From: Breviolum minutum Mf 1.05b.01 | Taxonomy: Eukaryota > Sar > Dinophyceae > Suessiales > Symbiodiniaceae | Length of the DNA stretch: 64,000 nt | Assembly: GCA_000507305.1 (NCBI GenBank) | Contig: DF239128.1 | Span: 188,838-252,837 of the forward strand | Reading direction: 5' to 3' | Shown here: positions 32,428 through 43,026 of the stretch, piece by piece | Layout: every line of letters begins with the position of its first letter | Position numbering within the stretch: position 1 is the first letter of the stretch | Position numbers and translations under genes: made by a program | The notes under the pieces: model-generated | What the model was told of the DNA's origin: nothing | The model's input: only the letters and a program-made list of their open reading frames with translations | Databases searched by the model: none

Positions 32428-32730
32428 AATCAGTTGCTGTCGAAGCGTTTCTTGGTCTTCGGTTGCTGGGATTTCGCCAATGGAAAAGGTGAAGGAAACG
32501 GCTGGTACTGAAGCTTCACTTTGGAGGGTTGAACTGTTGGTCGAGGCTGGTGTCACCTCATAACAAGAGGATGATGAAACTGAGCCAGTTCCATAGGTCG
32601 TAAATTGCGGTGGGCACGGAGTACATTCCTCGCCGCCGGAGACATTCTTGTAGAATCCAATGGCACAGGCAATGCAGCCAGTCTCGCCTGCCTGGAGTCC
32701 ATAGCCCTCAGCGCAAACACAGTCGCTCTC
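32428..32730 (-). CDS. GCC repeat exon with Ser/Thr-rich linker
   Basis: The frame reads SDCVCAEGYGLQAGETGC, then CAIGFYKNVSGGEECTPCPP, and a Ser/Thr linker ending TLRQQLIAT. The linker matches the section after the first GCC/CWC cassette of the large exon (VILVADASTEALLSEIQVG). Near 32422 the frame that would best continue the protein (LAAEGELVNLVQ) is shifted by one base, a possible frameshift lesion or an unrecognised exon end. Confidence 0.6.
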
Positions 32731-33599
32731 TGAAACCTCGCCAGGACAGAAGCACAACGGCGAAATTGTAATTCGACAAAGCGTGGCAGGCGTGGTGGCG
32801 CCTTTGCAGAGACTCATGAAAATCGTTTGAACACTGCGGTCGGTTTTGCAGGGTTTGTTTTTCCATAAAATGTGGCGCGAGGGTGTGACTTTTGACTTTT
32901 TTGTTGACCATTAGCATTGCAACCAGTTCCTGCACTTCTGGCATACGGGCACGTAGTTATAGCAAATGCCGACTCCCTAGATGTTGCAACAGGACACTAC
33001 ATGATGACCGTGCCGGACAGATTCTGCAGCAGCAGAGTTAGGTTGGGTTAGGTGAAGCACTTGTTGTGTGGGTTTGGCGAAGTGGTATAGGGGAAAAAAC
33101 CTGGTGTTGCAATATTATGTATGTAATATAATGACAGCAGCAGTGTCACTGAAATAGCTGAAGCCCATTTGCTTCCTAAGACATGGGGAACTTCTGACGT
33201 TATTGTTTCGACATACCCAGGTTTTCTTTGCGCACCGAAATGATCCACACGAAGGCAAGGAGGTATGCGGAGAGATATGCAGAGAAAATGAGAAGCTGGG
33301 GAAACACGTAGCCGTCAACTAAAGAAACAGTTCTAGACATGACTATGCATGACTAGATTATCTGCAAAAGGGGTGCGTGTTGAAGTTGAACCAGATCTTG
33401 GGAGGACATGGTCGGTTCATCTTATCCACACTGCAGTAGAGCAGAAAAGGGGTACAAAGATCGAGTTTGGCTACATTATCAAGAACTCTAGGTTGCCTAT
33501 CTTACCCCAGGCTAGCATCTGCAGTGTCCAACGACTCCCGAGATGGGTCACAGCTCCCCTTGAGCCCTTGTGCCAAGCAGCTGATCCTTTGAAAAAAGT

Positions 33600-33690
33600 T
33601 GTTTCACCAACGGTGCACTGCGTCCTTTTGGCACGTTCAGGTCGTCCGCCTGCGCAGTAGAAGCCTCTGGAACACAGCTCGCAAATCAAG
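33600..33690 (-). CDS. GCC repeat exon
   Basis: The frame reads LICELCSRGFYCAGGRPERA and KRTQCTVGETT. It is closely parallel to CEPCPPGYYCTGGQDAA inside the large exon, which occupies the same place after the first CWC tetrad. It therefore continues the second cassette across an intron that contains the ACT microsatellite and the assembly gap. Confidence 0.6.
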
Positions 33691-33941
33691 CCTCGCGCTG
33701 TGAAGCACAGCTCGCAACAAGCCAACTGGTGGGGAATTGGTGGCTAGCAGCTTCTGTCTACTGAGGAAGCTTACATTGTGATTGCATGCAATGAAACACT
33801 TGAGCATGAGGGCACGAAAGCGATGGCATTGGGCATAAGCAATGCAAAACGGAGAGGAGAGAACACTGCGACTGGATGTGCCAAGACATTTATGCTGTTG
33901 CAATCTCTTTCCTGCTGCTTCGTTTTTGTCAAATACTATTT

Positions 33942-34008
33942 ATTATGAACTACCATTAACTACCATGAACTACCATGAACTACCGTGAACTACCATGAAC
34001 TACCGTGA

Positions 34009-34010
<2 letters not shown>
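33942..34010. repeat. ATGAACTACC tandem repeat
   Basis: About six to seven 10-bp units (CATGAACTAC/CGTGAACTAC) precede and probably seeded the ACT triplet tract. Confidence 0.85.
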
Positions 34011-34050
<40 letters not shown>

Positions 34051-34104
34051 GCTACTACTACTACTACTACTACAACAACTACTACAACTACTACAACTAC
34101 TACA

Positions 34105-34138
<34 letters not shown>

Positions 34139-34201
34139 GTACTACTAGTACTACTAGTACTACTAGTACTACTATACTACTAGTACTACTAAGTACTACT
34201 A
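34010..34201. repeat. ACT triplet microsatellite
   Basis: (ACT)n with ACA and AGT variants runs into the assembly gap. It resumes as CTG/CTA triplets at 34715-34775. It lies within an intron of the GCC gene. Confidence 0.95.
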
Positions 34202-34714
34202 NNNNNNNNNNNNNNNNNNNNNNNNNNNNNNNNNNNNNNNNNNNNNNNNNNNNNNNNNNNNNNNNNNNNNNNNNNNNNNNNNNNNNNNNNNNNNNNNNNN
34301 NNNNNNNNNNNNNNNNNNNNNNNNNNNNNNNNNNNNNNNNNNNNNNNNNNNNNNNNNNNNNNNNNNNNNNNNNNNNNNNNNNNNNNNNNNNNNNNNNNNN
34401 NNNNNNNNNNNNNNNNNNNNNNNNNNNNNNNNNNNNNNNNNNNNNNNNNNNNNNNNNNNNNNNNNNNNNNNNNNNNNNNNNNNNNNNNNNNNNNNNNNNN
34501 NNNNNNNNNNNNNNNNNNNNNNNNNNNNNNNNNNNNNNNNNNNNNNNNNNNNNNNNNNNNNNNNNNNNNNNNNNNNNNNNNNNNNNNNNNNNNNNNNNNN
34601 NNNNNNNNNNNNNNNNNNNNNNNNNNNNNNNNNNNNNNNNNNNNNNNNNNNNNNNNNNNNNNNNNNNNNNNNNNNNNNNNNNNNNNNNNNNNNNNNNNNN
34701 NNNNNNNNNNNNNN
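34202..34714. other. assembly gap (N run)
   Basis: 513 unresolved bases inside a triplet microsatellite. The true length is unknown. Confidence 0.98.
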
Positions 34715-34775
34715 TGTTGCTGCTACTACTGCTACTACTACTGCTGCAACTACTGCGTCTCCTGCTACTGCTACT
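34715..34775. repeat. triplet microsatellite, right side of gap
   Basis: CTG/CTA triplets continuing the tract left of the gap. Confidence 0.9.
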
Positions 34776-34959
34776 TATGCATACTTATGCTTCTTTCAGC
34801 ATGGCTAAACTCCAAAAGCATATCGGAAGTTTGACAACCAAACTTTGTTTGATACTTCCTATCTCAATTCCATGTCAATTCCACAACTTCCCCACAAGGC
34901 CACCTGATGCGGGTCCGGATGCGAAGCTTCCAGGAGGGCAATCTGCTTGCAAACTACCA

Positions 34960-37900
34960 GCAGGAGCTCGGAAAAGTGCAGTAGATGAGCATATTGCGTT
35001 CTGGGGACACCAACACATCTGGTAAAGGCCTGGTAGGGCGTTGAAGGGAAGAGTGCCCAAGTTCACTGTGAAACCATCTGCACCTTCTTGTACTGCAATT
35101 GGATTCTGTAAGTCTACAAAGCCTTTCTTCTCAATGCCTTCTGCACTGCCACACTCCCCATTAGCAATCCAAAGCAAATCTCCACCTGTCAACCCAACTC
35201 CTGATAAACTCACGGTACATTTGCCGCCCATATAGCAAATCGTGGTTCGTGCAAATGGCCCACTTGCAGTCATCAGCCCAACTCTTGCTGTGAAACCAAT
35301 GGAGGAGTCACATGCGTCAACACCAGTGATGGGCCTGCAAAAGCAAATGCGGAAAATTCCAGGAACTGACAGCAGGATCTTCGCACCATTGCCTGCAAAT
35401 GCAAAGTTTGTCCCATCACTGGAATCCAACATGCCTTGACCAGGAAACCCAAGGATAGCACTTCCCCTGCCACAGTCAGACAGGATCATCAGCCTGTCTC
35501 CCGAAGTTATGCTTGCACCCAAAACTCCAGAGAGCGCACACGGTTGTCCCACGGCACATCCTTTTTCCTGGTTGGTGCTTGGACCATAGACACTGAGGCG
35601 TCCAGCATAAACAACAAAATCAGAAGGTTGTGCACATGCAGAGGAGCCACTGCTGCTACACCAGCAGAGTAGATAACCGGCTTGGTTCGCATCAACCTGG
35701 AGATTGAAATCGTTCTCTGCATCAGATTTCCCAAAGCTCAGGGACAGCTGTGTGAGGCTTCCTGCTGTGCTGATCATTTGCAAGGTTCCAGTTCCCTCCT
35801 GGTTCTGAGTAGACATCTCCACAGTCCCAGCTGCTCCGCAAGAATCCCGTTGAATCCTCACATGGTCTGCTGCTGTGAGACCGTAGCCAGAAAATGGTTG
35901 CAAATCCAGACAGTCCCGACCGCGGACACATGCGAAAATACTCTCAAGAGGGCCAATGACCAGCATTGTCCCTGCAGAAAGCCAAAAGTTTGAATTCAGT
36001 CCTTCACAAGTCAAGGCTCCTATGTTGGCACACCAACATAGGTTCACAGACCCTCCCTGTGGCTTGAAATCTGAAGGGCTGTCGCCCCACACGTACTGAC
36101 TGCCACTTGCTGTAGCAAGTTTAGAGATCCCATTGCTTGCGATACCTTCTTGTGGTGACTTGGCTGAACTGCAGTCAGAAGTGGTGATGGCAAGTCGGTG
36201 TCCATCTTGCAATCTTGATCCCGTGACACCTTCCACAGTGCACACCCGGCCTGAGGTACAGGTCCACGATTGGAGCCCATCTGGCAGCACACACATGCTC
36301 TCACTTTCGGCCCCGTCAAGAACTGTGGTGGAGCCATGCACGCATGGAATGCATCCGGAGACCTGGGCCAGTCCCGTGGCATTGCTCCACTTGCCAGCTT
36401 CGCATGCGAGGCAAGCATCGACTGATTGTGCTGCTTGTGATTCGGAATATCGTCCTGCTGGGCAAAGGAGGCAAGTCGCCATTTGTCCAGTTGAATAGCT
36501 TCCCGCTTCGCAAACAGCGCACTCGCTCTGACCAAGGCCTGAAAAGTTACCAGGTGCACATGGTGTACATGGAGTGTTTGCAGCTTCTGCTTTGAAGGTA
36601 CCAGGCTCGCAAGGGTTGCAACTTCCAAGCTGAGGGAAGAAACCGACCACACAAATGCACTCCTCTGCACTGGAAGCGTTCACGCTGGCTGTTGTGGTAC
36701 TTTGTTGACACTGCTGATGGTGACTTCCACCAAGGCAGTAGAAACCTGCACCACAAAACTGGCATTTCGAAGGCGCCAGGGGATCAAAATTCAGAAAGCC
36801 CGCAGAGCAGGTGCAAGCAGCGTGTGAGATAGCTCCCTCAAAAAGGGTGGTCAAAGTTGCGTTTCCCCCTGTTGGACACGCTGTGCACTCAGAATCTGCC
36901 ACGGCTGATTTGTATTTACCAGCAGCGCACTTGACACAACCAGAACTGAGGCCCGAGCTTCCAGACGCGCTAGGCTGCATTCCACGTGGGCACTGGCAGT
37001 CAGCAATACCAGAAATCGTGGCACCATCTGCTAATGCCAAACCTGTAGGACATTGGAGCACGCTTCTTACAATTGGAGAAGGTTCAGATGCTTCTGCTTC
37101 TCCCAGAGCAGTTCCTTTCATCCTGACATAGACCCAAGCATTGAAGGCAGTGGAATCAAAGTTCCCACGTACGATCTCTGCAACGCTCTGTTGTGATGTG
37201 CTAACAGTGTAGGAGATGGACCACCTGGTATTGAAAGGGCTAGCTTCGACCTGGGACGAGAGCCTGGACGATGTCACTTGAAGATTTGACGCAATCCCAA
37301 CCTGGATCTCACTAAGCAACGCTTCTGTTGAAGCATCTGCAACCAAAATCACGCCGCTGAAGGAAAAGATTGTCGCTTCTGTAGAGGCCAGCTGCTCAGA
37401 GGAAATGTTGGCCGAAAGTTCCATTAAGTCTGTGCAGGTAAAGTTCTCAGCAGCCGCAACAGTATCGATCGTGTCACCAACACATTTGCACTCTCTGATG
37501 CTGATGGCCCCGGGAAGAGATGTGGTCCCTTCAGGGCAGAGAGAATCGCAGTTGGAATTTCCCACTGTGTCTTTGAAGGTGCCAGCAGTGCATGCCGTAC
37601 AGAGATTCTGAGTTGCATCCCAATAGTAGCCCTCTGTGCATTCACATGCTCCTGCCGTGGTGGAATTGGCCACTGAAGTGCTACCAGCTGGGCATGAACG
37701 CCGAGCCGCATCCTGCCCCCCTGTGCAGTAATAGCCAGGTGGACAAGGCTCGCAGACTACGTCGGCACCCGTCAACTCATACCAGCCAGGTGCACAATTT
37801 ACATCCAGGGTCACTGCTACGGTTGTGAAATGCCAGATCTCAGTGCAATCTGCTTGTGAAGACACGCCACACCAGCACATCTCGATTAGCTCTGGAGAAC

Positions 37901-40411
37901 CAAAAAAGGGAAGGTCTCCAAGCTCAATTTTATAGCCACCAGTCGCTGCATCTGCCTGAAGCGAAAATACAGGTGGTGGAAATGATGGATACGAATCAGA
38001 CACCGCATAGTACCTACAGGATGCCATAGGTAGGATCCGATCAACCAAAGATAGACCCACACCGCGAATGCCTCCAATCGTGCACGTATCTCCGCGAGTG
38101 CAAGTGTGGGTCTGACCTGAGTAAGGACCCACCACCAGAAACAGGCCGGCTTCGACATTGAACCCGCTGTTTTGCACACAGTCGATGCCTTGAGTCTCAT
38201 CTTGCCTGCACCAGCACATCCTGTACATCCCGGGCTCGGCCCTCAAGAAAGCATCCTCATTCTGAGAGACATTATCCACAAACGAAAAGGCCAAGTTGTC
38301 ACTCGTTATGGTAGACATGTACAGCCCAGGCAAGCCAGGAATGAAGTCAGCTACCCCACATTTTGAAGTAAACGAGATCCTGTCGTTTGCTTCAAGTGTC
38401 CCACCATTCTGGAGGTACACCAAACAAAGTTGTCCTGCATAGCAGCTGCTGAACTCTCCCCCTTTCGGCCCTGAAATAAGAACTGTCCCAAAGCCCGCTT
38501 CCAGGTAGGTGGCAAAGCTCGTCGCGTTCATCTCAGAACAAGAGGTCCCCAGAGCAGAGCACCAGCATAAAGAATACGTTCCAGTAGCAATCCATGCAAC
38601 TTCAGGCAAGCTCAGCAAAAGCTCCACTTCTTGACCAGAGGTTTGGGCAGTGACACTAAGCTTGTACTCTCCAAATGGTGATGTGGCAGAAACTGAATCA
38701 CAGCCTGAACGGATGTGAATCTCATCTGATGCACCAAGACCTAAGCCCCTGATTGGACCCTGATTGAGACACAGCCTGCCTTGGACGCATGTAATTTCCT
38801 GATCTGCATAGGGGCCCAAGACTGTCATTGAACCCACACTTATTCCGAAATCAGAAGACAAATCGCAGTAATGCGAAGTGTCAGCACCACCACACCAGCA
38901 AAGTGAATATTGCCCAACCTGGATCTCAACCGTGCCTGTCCATTCAAAATCTGTTGATCCAGAGCTTGACCTCCCCGCTCCATCCGTATTCATTGACTCG
39001 GTTGTTTCCCAACCAGGGAAGTTGCCTGAAGCATAAAGGGCGTTGATAAGGTCATCCTGGCTGCTGTTGCAAGGTTGTGCCAATACCATCAGTCTGCTGG
39101 CATTGAGAGTCTCCACATTTTGGAAGCCTGTGATTTGGCATTGCTTTGCCTGGGCACACTCAAAGGCCTGATTCTGCGGTGGAATTTTGCAATCCTGGAT
39201 GCTTGCTGACCCAGTTTCAAGCGTAGTTAGGCCATCGCAAGGTTCACAAAATGCCGCCCCTGCTTGAGAGGAGTAGTAGCCCTTTTGACACGGCTGACAA
39301 ACATCATAGTTACTGTGCTTGCCAGCTTCACAAGCGACACAGGCCTGGACTGTCGTACCTACAACGATTGTTCCATCGCCGCATGATGTGCAGTCTGTGC
39401 GATTGGTGTTTACCACTGCCCAACAGTCCCAACACGAATCATAGCCCGCGCTGTCTTGGTACTTCCCAAGCTCACACTGCGTACATTCACTCTGATCAGA
39501 TGACATATAACGGCCTGGCTCGCATTCAGAACATGCACTACTACCAGCTGAGGAGGCATATCCCCAGAAACAATCGGCGCAGTAGAAGGACCCTTGCCCC
39601 AAGTACTTTCCAGCAGCACAGGGTACACACTCCGTCTGCTCGGAGTTAGCTTCTTTTCCTGCTTCACACTGATCACATACAGAAGCAGCAGGACCTGAAA
39701 TTGAGTTCCATGGGCACCAATCGCAAAACTGTTGTTCCTCGCTAGGTGCATAGGTCCCGTTCTCACATGGTGAACACTCAGACGCTTCCTGCTCTGCAAA
39801 CCTTCCTACCGGACATGGGCTGCAGTCTCCACTGCCCGCTGCCGCTGCTGTTCCAGCCCAGCAACCGTAGCACACTGTGCTTCCTGCAAAGCTGAACTTC
39901 CCTGCTGCGCAATCAATGCAAGTACCATTACCACTGTCAAAATACTTGCCAGCAGCGCACTCCTCGCACGCTGAGGAGCCTGCTGAAGACACATAGCCCG
40001 AAAAACAATCTTCACACGAAACACCATAGTCATTGAATTTGCCAGCTGGGCATGGATCGCAAGTCACGAAGAGCGAATCTGGAACCGATCCCAGCTCACA
40101 GGCTTCACAGGTAGAAGTTCCACTTCCAGGCGCAATGCCATACTCGCATGCCTCACACTGAGTAGCCCCTAAACTATCTGCAAACCTCCCAGCGCTACAG
40201 TTTGTGCACTCCGTTGCTCCGAGCATGTTAGATGCGCGGCCCATTGGACAACGTGCGCAGTACAGTGGGTGCGCGTGCAGCTTCCAGTTGACACCATCAT
40301 CATCCAAGTATCTCCCGGATGGGCAATCGGAACATTCGGTCGCACCAGCAACATCGGCATACTTCCCGGCAGGGCACACAGCACATGTTCCATTAAGATC
40401 CTCGTAGTAAC
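34960..40411 (-). CDS. giant exon: GCC2/GCC3 repeats and two CWC-domain tetrads
   Basis: One exon of about 1,840 codons without a stop. It opens at a GAAG acceptor near 40411 (GYYEDLNGTCAVCPAGKY), so the true start codon and signal peptide lie in missing upstream exons. Residues 1-400 are tandem GCC2/GCC3 (ephrin-receptor-like) repeats of the CxxCPAGxY type. From about 405 to 860 come four domains of about 110 residues, each ending in CWC (LCWCGG, LCWCSA, MCWCRQ, MCWCGV) and joined by an aG-x-GP linker. Then follow GCC units, a Ser/Thr-rich linker, more GCC units, and a second CWC tetrad at about 1373-1806 (LCWCAN, LCWCSS, ICFCRP, MCWCPQ). The protein is extracellular by composition and continues in exons at 33.6-29.7 kb into the membrane region. 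The open frame runs on to 34875 but probably leaves coding sequence near 34960. Role unknown; surface receptor or adhesion is inference. Confidence 0.85.
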
Positions 40412-41634
40412 CTTCAGTACCTCAGCTTGGAAACGTGCTCAAGGTGGCAATTTTCCACAAATGTTACTTCGCGACACTTCAAACTTTGCCATCGATGTGG
40501 AGAATTCCAGAACACTACGAACATCCATACACTGTGCTCCCGGCATTGGCTGTGCCTTGGATAGCAATACTTCACAGAGTGGCCATGCACAAAGACCGGG
40601 AAAACAAGAACCACATCACTGCACAGTCTCCTTGAAACTATAGTGTCTGCCCGATGCGGTGAAACGAAACCGAAGCCTATACCCCTAGAGACTTGATGAT
40701 ATTTCAAGACCAGTAATAAGATAGTCTTAATCAACTATGGCTCCGGAGTCAGCAAAATTCTTCTCTAGTCTATACAGTAGATTTTTCATTCCGGATGCAC
40801 AACTGGAGCCTTGTGTTGTGGGGAGGTTCCGCTACTGCTTTATCTTTCTTGTTGCTTCATTTACTTGTGGAATCGGCTCAGTCAAAGACGCAAAATGGAA
40901 AAAAATCGGCTCTTTCACATGTTGTTGTTGGAACTGCAACACCATTGGTTGATTGCTGCTTCTCATGTGACAAGGGCTTCTAGATTGTTTCTCCTAACCG
41001 TATCCCTCCATCCGGCTGCACAGCATGAGAGCTCACCATTCTTGGGCGAGTTTCGCTGGAACAAAGCTGCAAAATAAAGCTGGGACGACAAGGATTAGCC
41101 ACATCAAATCAACTCCATCACTTCCATGGCAGGTAAAGCTGAAAAGCAATGTGCAAAGTGCACAGTTTGTGGATAAAGTTCACTAGAGTCACTGGATGCA
41201 TGGTTTGATTGGAATCCCCTTATTCTTGTCCTAAATTTCTACCTGATTCAAAGCTGACACGGCTGGGACCACTTTGAAACAGAAAACCTCCGTGCCCAGT
41301 TTGCTTCCAGCAGTCTTTTGTTCCCACATCTCGCAGGTGGACACCTAATAGTTCTAAAGAAAAAACATCTAGAGCAGAAATGGCACATGTACAAACATTT
41401 GACGCAGGGGCAAAGACTTCTGAATTCCTAATTGCAGAGTGGACAAACTCAAATCAAATCCATAACTTGACTGAAGCGAGTGGACCAAAGTTCTGGAAAC
41501 GGGGTACTTGGAAGATGAATGATGAAGAGGAGGGTGATGATATCAATAGTCACATTGATGGTGATGATGATAAAATGATGACAATAATACAGCAACCCGC
41601 CGAGCCGGGTCGGCGTGTCCAGTGATTTATCTTT
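40412..41634. other. no supported gene
   Basis: The upstream exons of the GCC gene should lie here or beyond, but none with Cys-rich or signal-peptide character was found on the minus strand. A plus-strand frame at 40795-40983 looks signal-peptide-like but has no continuation. Confidence 0.4.
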
Positions 41635-41818
41635 TGTTGGATGTCCCAAAATCCAAAATCCGAAATCCAAAATCCGGGCCAGGGGGGGCTCACAAGAACA
41701 ACTGCTACATAACGGTCCAAAATCCAAAACCCAAAATCCGGCCAAAAAGTTTGGATTTGGGAGGTTGGATTGGAAAATTTTGGGTTTGGGATTCCGGATT
41801 TTGGATTACCCCCTTTAA
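41635..41818. repeat. ATCCAAA-type tandem repeat arranged as an inverted repeat
   Basis: The left half contains repeated CCAAAATCC/CGAAATCC units; the right half contains TTTGGATT, TTTTGGGTTTGGG and GGATTTTGGATT. The two halves are reverse complements in consensus and could fold into a long hairpin around 41730. It abuts the first minisatellite of the retroelement's 3' side. Confidence 0.8.
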
Positions 41819-41821
41819 AAT

Positions 41822-42110
41822 TAAGTTCCCTTCATAAATACAAGTTCCCTTCATAAGTACAAGTTCCCTTCATAAATGCAAGTTCTTCCTTTCATAAATA
41901 CATTTTCCCCTTCATAAATACAAGTTCCCTTCATAAATACAAGTTCTCTTCATAAATACAAGTTCTTCCTTTCATAAATACATCTTCCCCTTCATAAATA
42001 CATCTTCCCCTTCATAAATACAAGTTTCCTTCATGAATACAAATTTCCTTCATAATTACAAGTTCCCTTTCATAAACACAAGTTCCCTTCATAAACACAA
42101 GTTCCCCACA
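41822..42110. repeat. 19-bp minisatellite (AAGTTCCCTTCATAAATAC)
   Basis: About 14 units with small variations (TTCC/TTTT, CATAAA/CATGAA). Non-coding; ORFs crossing it are accidental. Confidence 0.95.
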
Positions 42111-42425
42111 AAGCCCTACTTTGTAGTACAGAGTAGTACTGGAGCAATACTTTGTAGCAATTTGTACAGAGTAGTACTGGAGTGGCACTTTGTAGTACAG
42201 GAAGCAGCACTGGAGTAGTACCTTGTAGTACGGAGTAATACTGGAGTAGTACTTTGTAGTACAAGAGTAATACTTTGTGGTACAGGGTTCGCATTTTGTA
42301 GTACAAAGTAGTACTGGAGTAGTACTTTGTAGTACGGAATAGTACTGGAGTAGTACTTTGTAGTACGGAGTAGTACTTGGTAGTACAGAGTAGTACTGCC
42401 GTAGTAGTTTGTAGTACGCAGTTTG
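42111..42425. repeat. 20-31 bp minisatellite with TTTGTAGTAC core
   Basis: About eleven units built from TTTGTAGTACGGAGTAGTAC and an optional TGGAGTAGTAC extension. It directly follows the 19-bp array without intervening unique DNA. Confidence 0.93.
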
Positions 42426-43026
42426 TGCTTTTGCGTTTTTGTGGTGGTGTGGTGGTGTGGCGTTGTTTTGTGCTTGTGTTTTGTCTTTGTGTTGGTTGTG
42501 GTTGTGTTTTTATGGTGGTGTGGTGGTGTCTTTGCGTTTTTGTGGTGGTGTTTGTGTTTTTGTGTTTTTGTCGTGGTGTGGTTGTGGTTCTGTGGTTGTG
42601 CTTGTGTGCTTTTGCGGTTGCGTTTTGTGTTTTTGTGGGGGTGTGGTGGTGTCTCTGTGGTTGTGCTTTTGTGTTTTTGTGATGGTGTGGTTGTGTTTTT
42701 GTGGTTGTGTTTTTGTGGTGGTGTCTTTGTGTTTGTGCTTTTGTGTTTTGTGGGGGTGCGGTTGCGTTTTTGTGGTGGTGCGGTTGTGTTTTTGTTGTGG
42801 TGTGGTGTTGTTTTGTGGTTGTGTTTTTGTGGCGGTGTGGTTGTGTTTTTGTCGTGGTGTCTTTGTGTTGGTNGGTGTTTTTGTGTTTGTGTTTTTGTGG
42901 TGGTGCGGTTGTGTTTTTGTCGTGGTGTCTTTGTGTTGGTTGTGGTTGTGTTTTTGTGGTGGTCTGGTTGTGCTTTTGTGGCGGTGTCTTTGTGTTGGAT
43001 GTTGTTTTGTTTTTGTGTTTTTGTGA
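42426..43026. repeat. GTGGTGTGGTTGTGTTTTTG minisatellite
   Basis: About 600 bp of GT-rich units (TTTTTGTGGTGGTGTGG and variants) with one N at 42873. On the minus strand it extends the reverse transcriptase frame as a Thr/Lys/His/Gln-rich tail, which is not real protein sequence of the family. Confidence 0.93.

Noticed and set aside
40795..40983. Plus-strand signal-peptide-like ORF (SATALSFLLLHLLVESAQS)
   Set aside because: No continuing exon on that strand before repeats and the minus-strand retroelement; probably chance.
41822..42110. Regular 19-bp array resembling a CRISPR
   Set aside because: Direct tandem units with no unique spacers; a eukaryotic minisatellite.
42070..43026. Thr/Lys/His/Gln-rich C-terminal extension of the RT ORF
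   Set aside because: It is the minisatellite read in frame, not part of the RT family.
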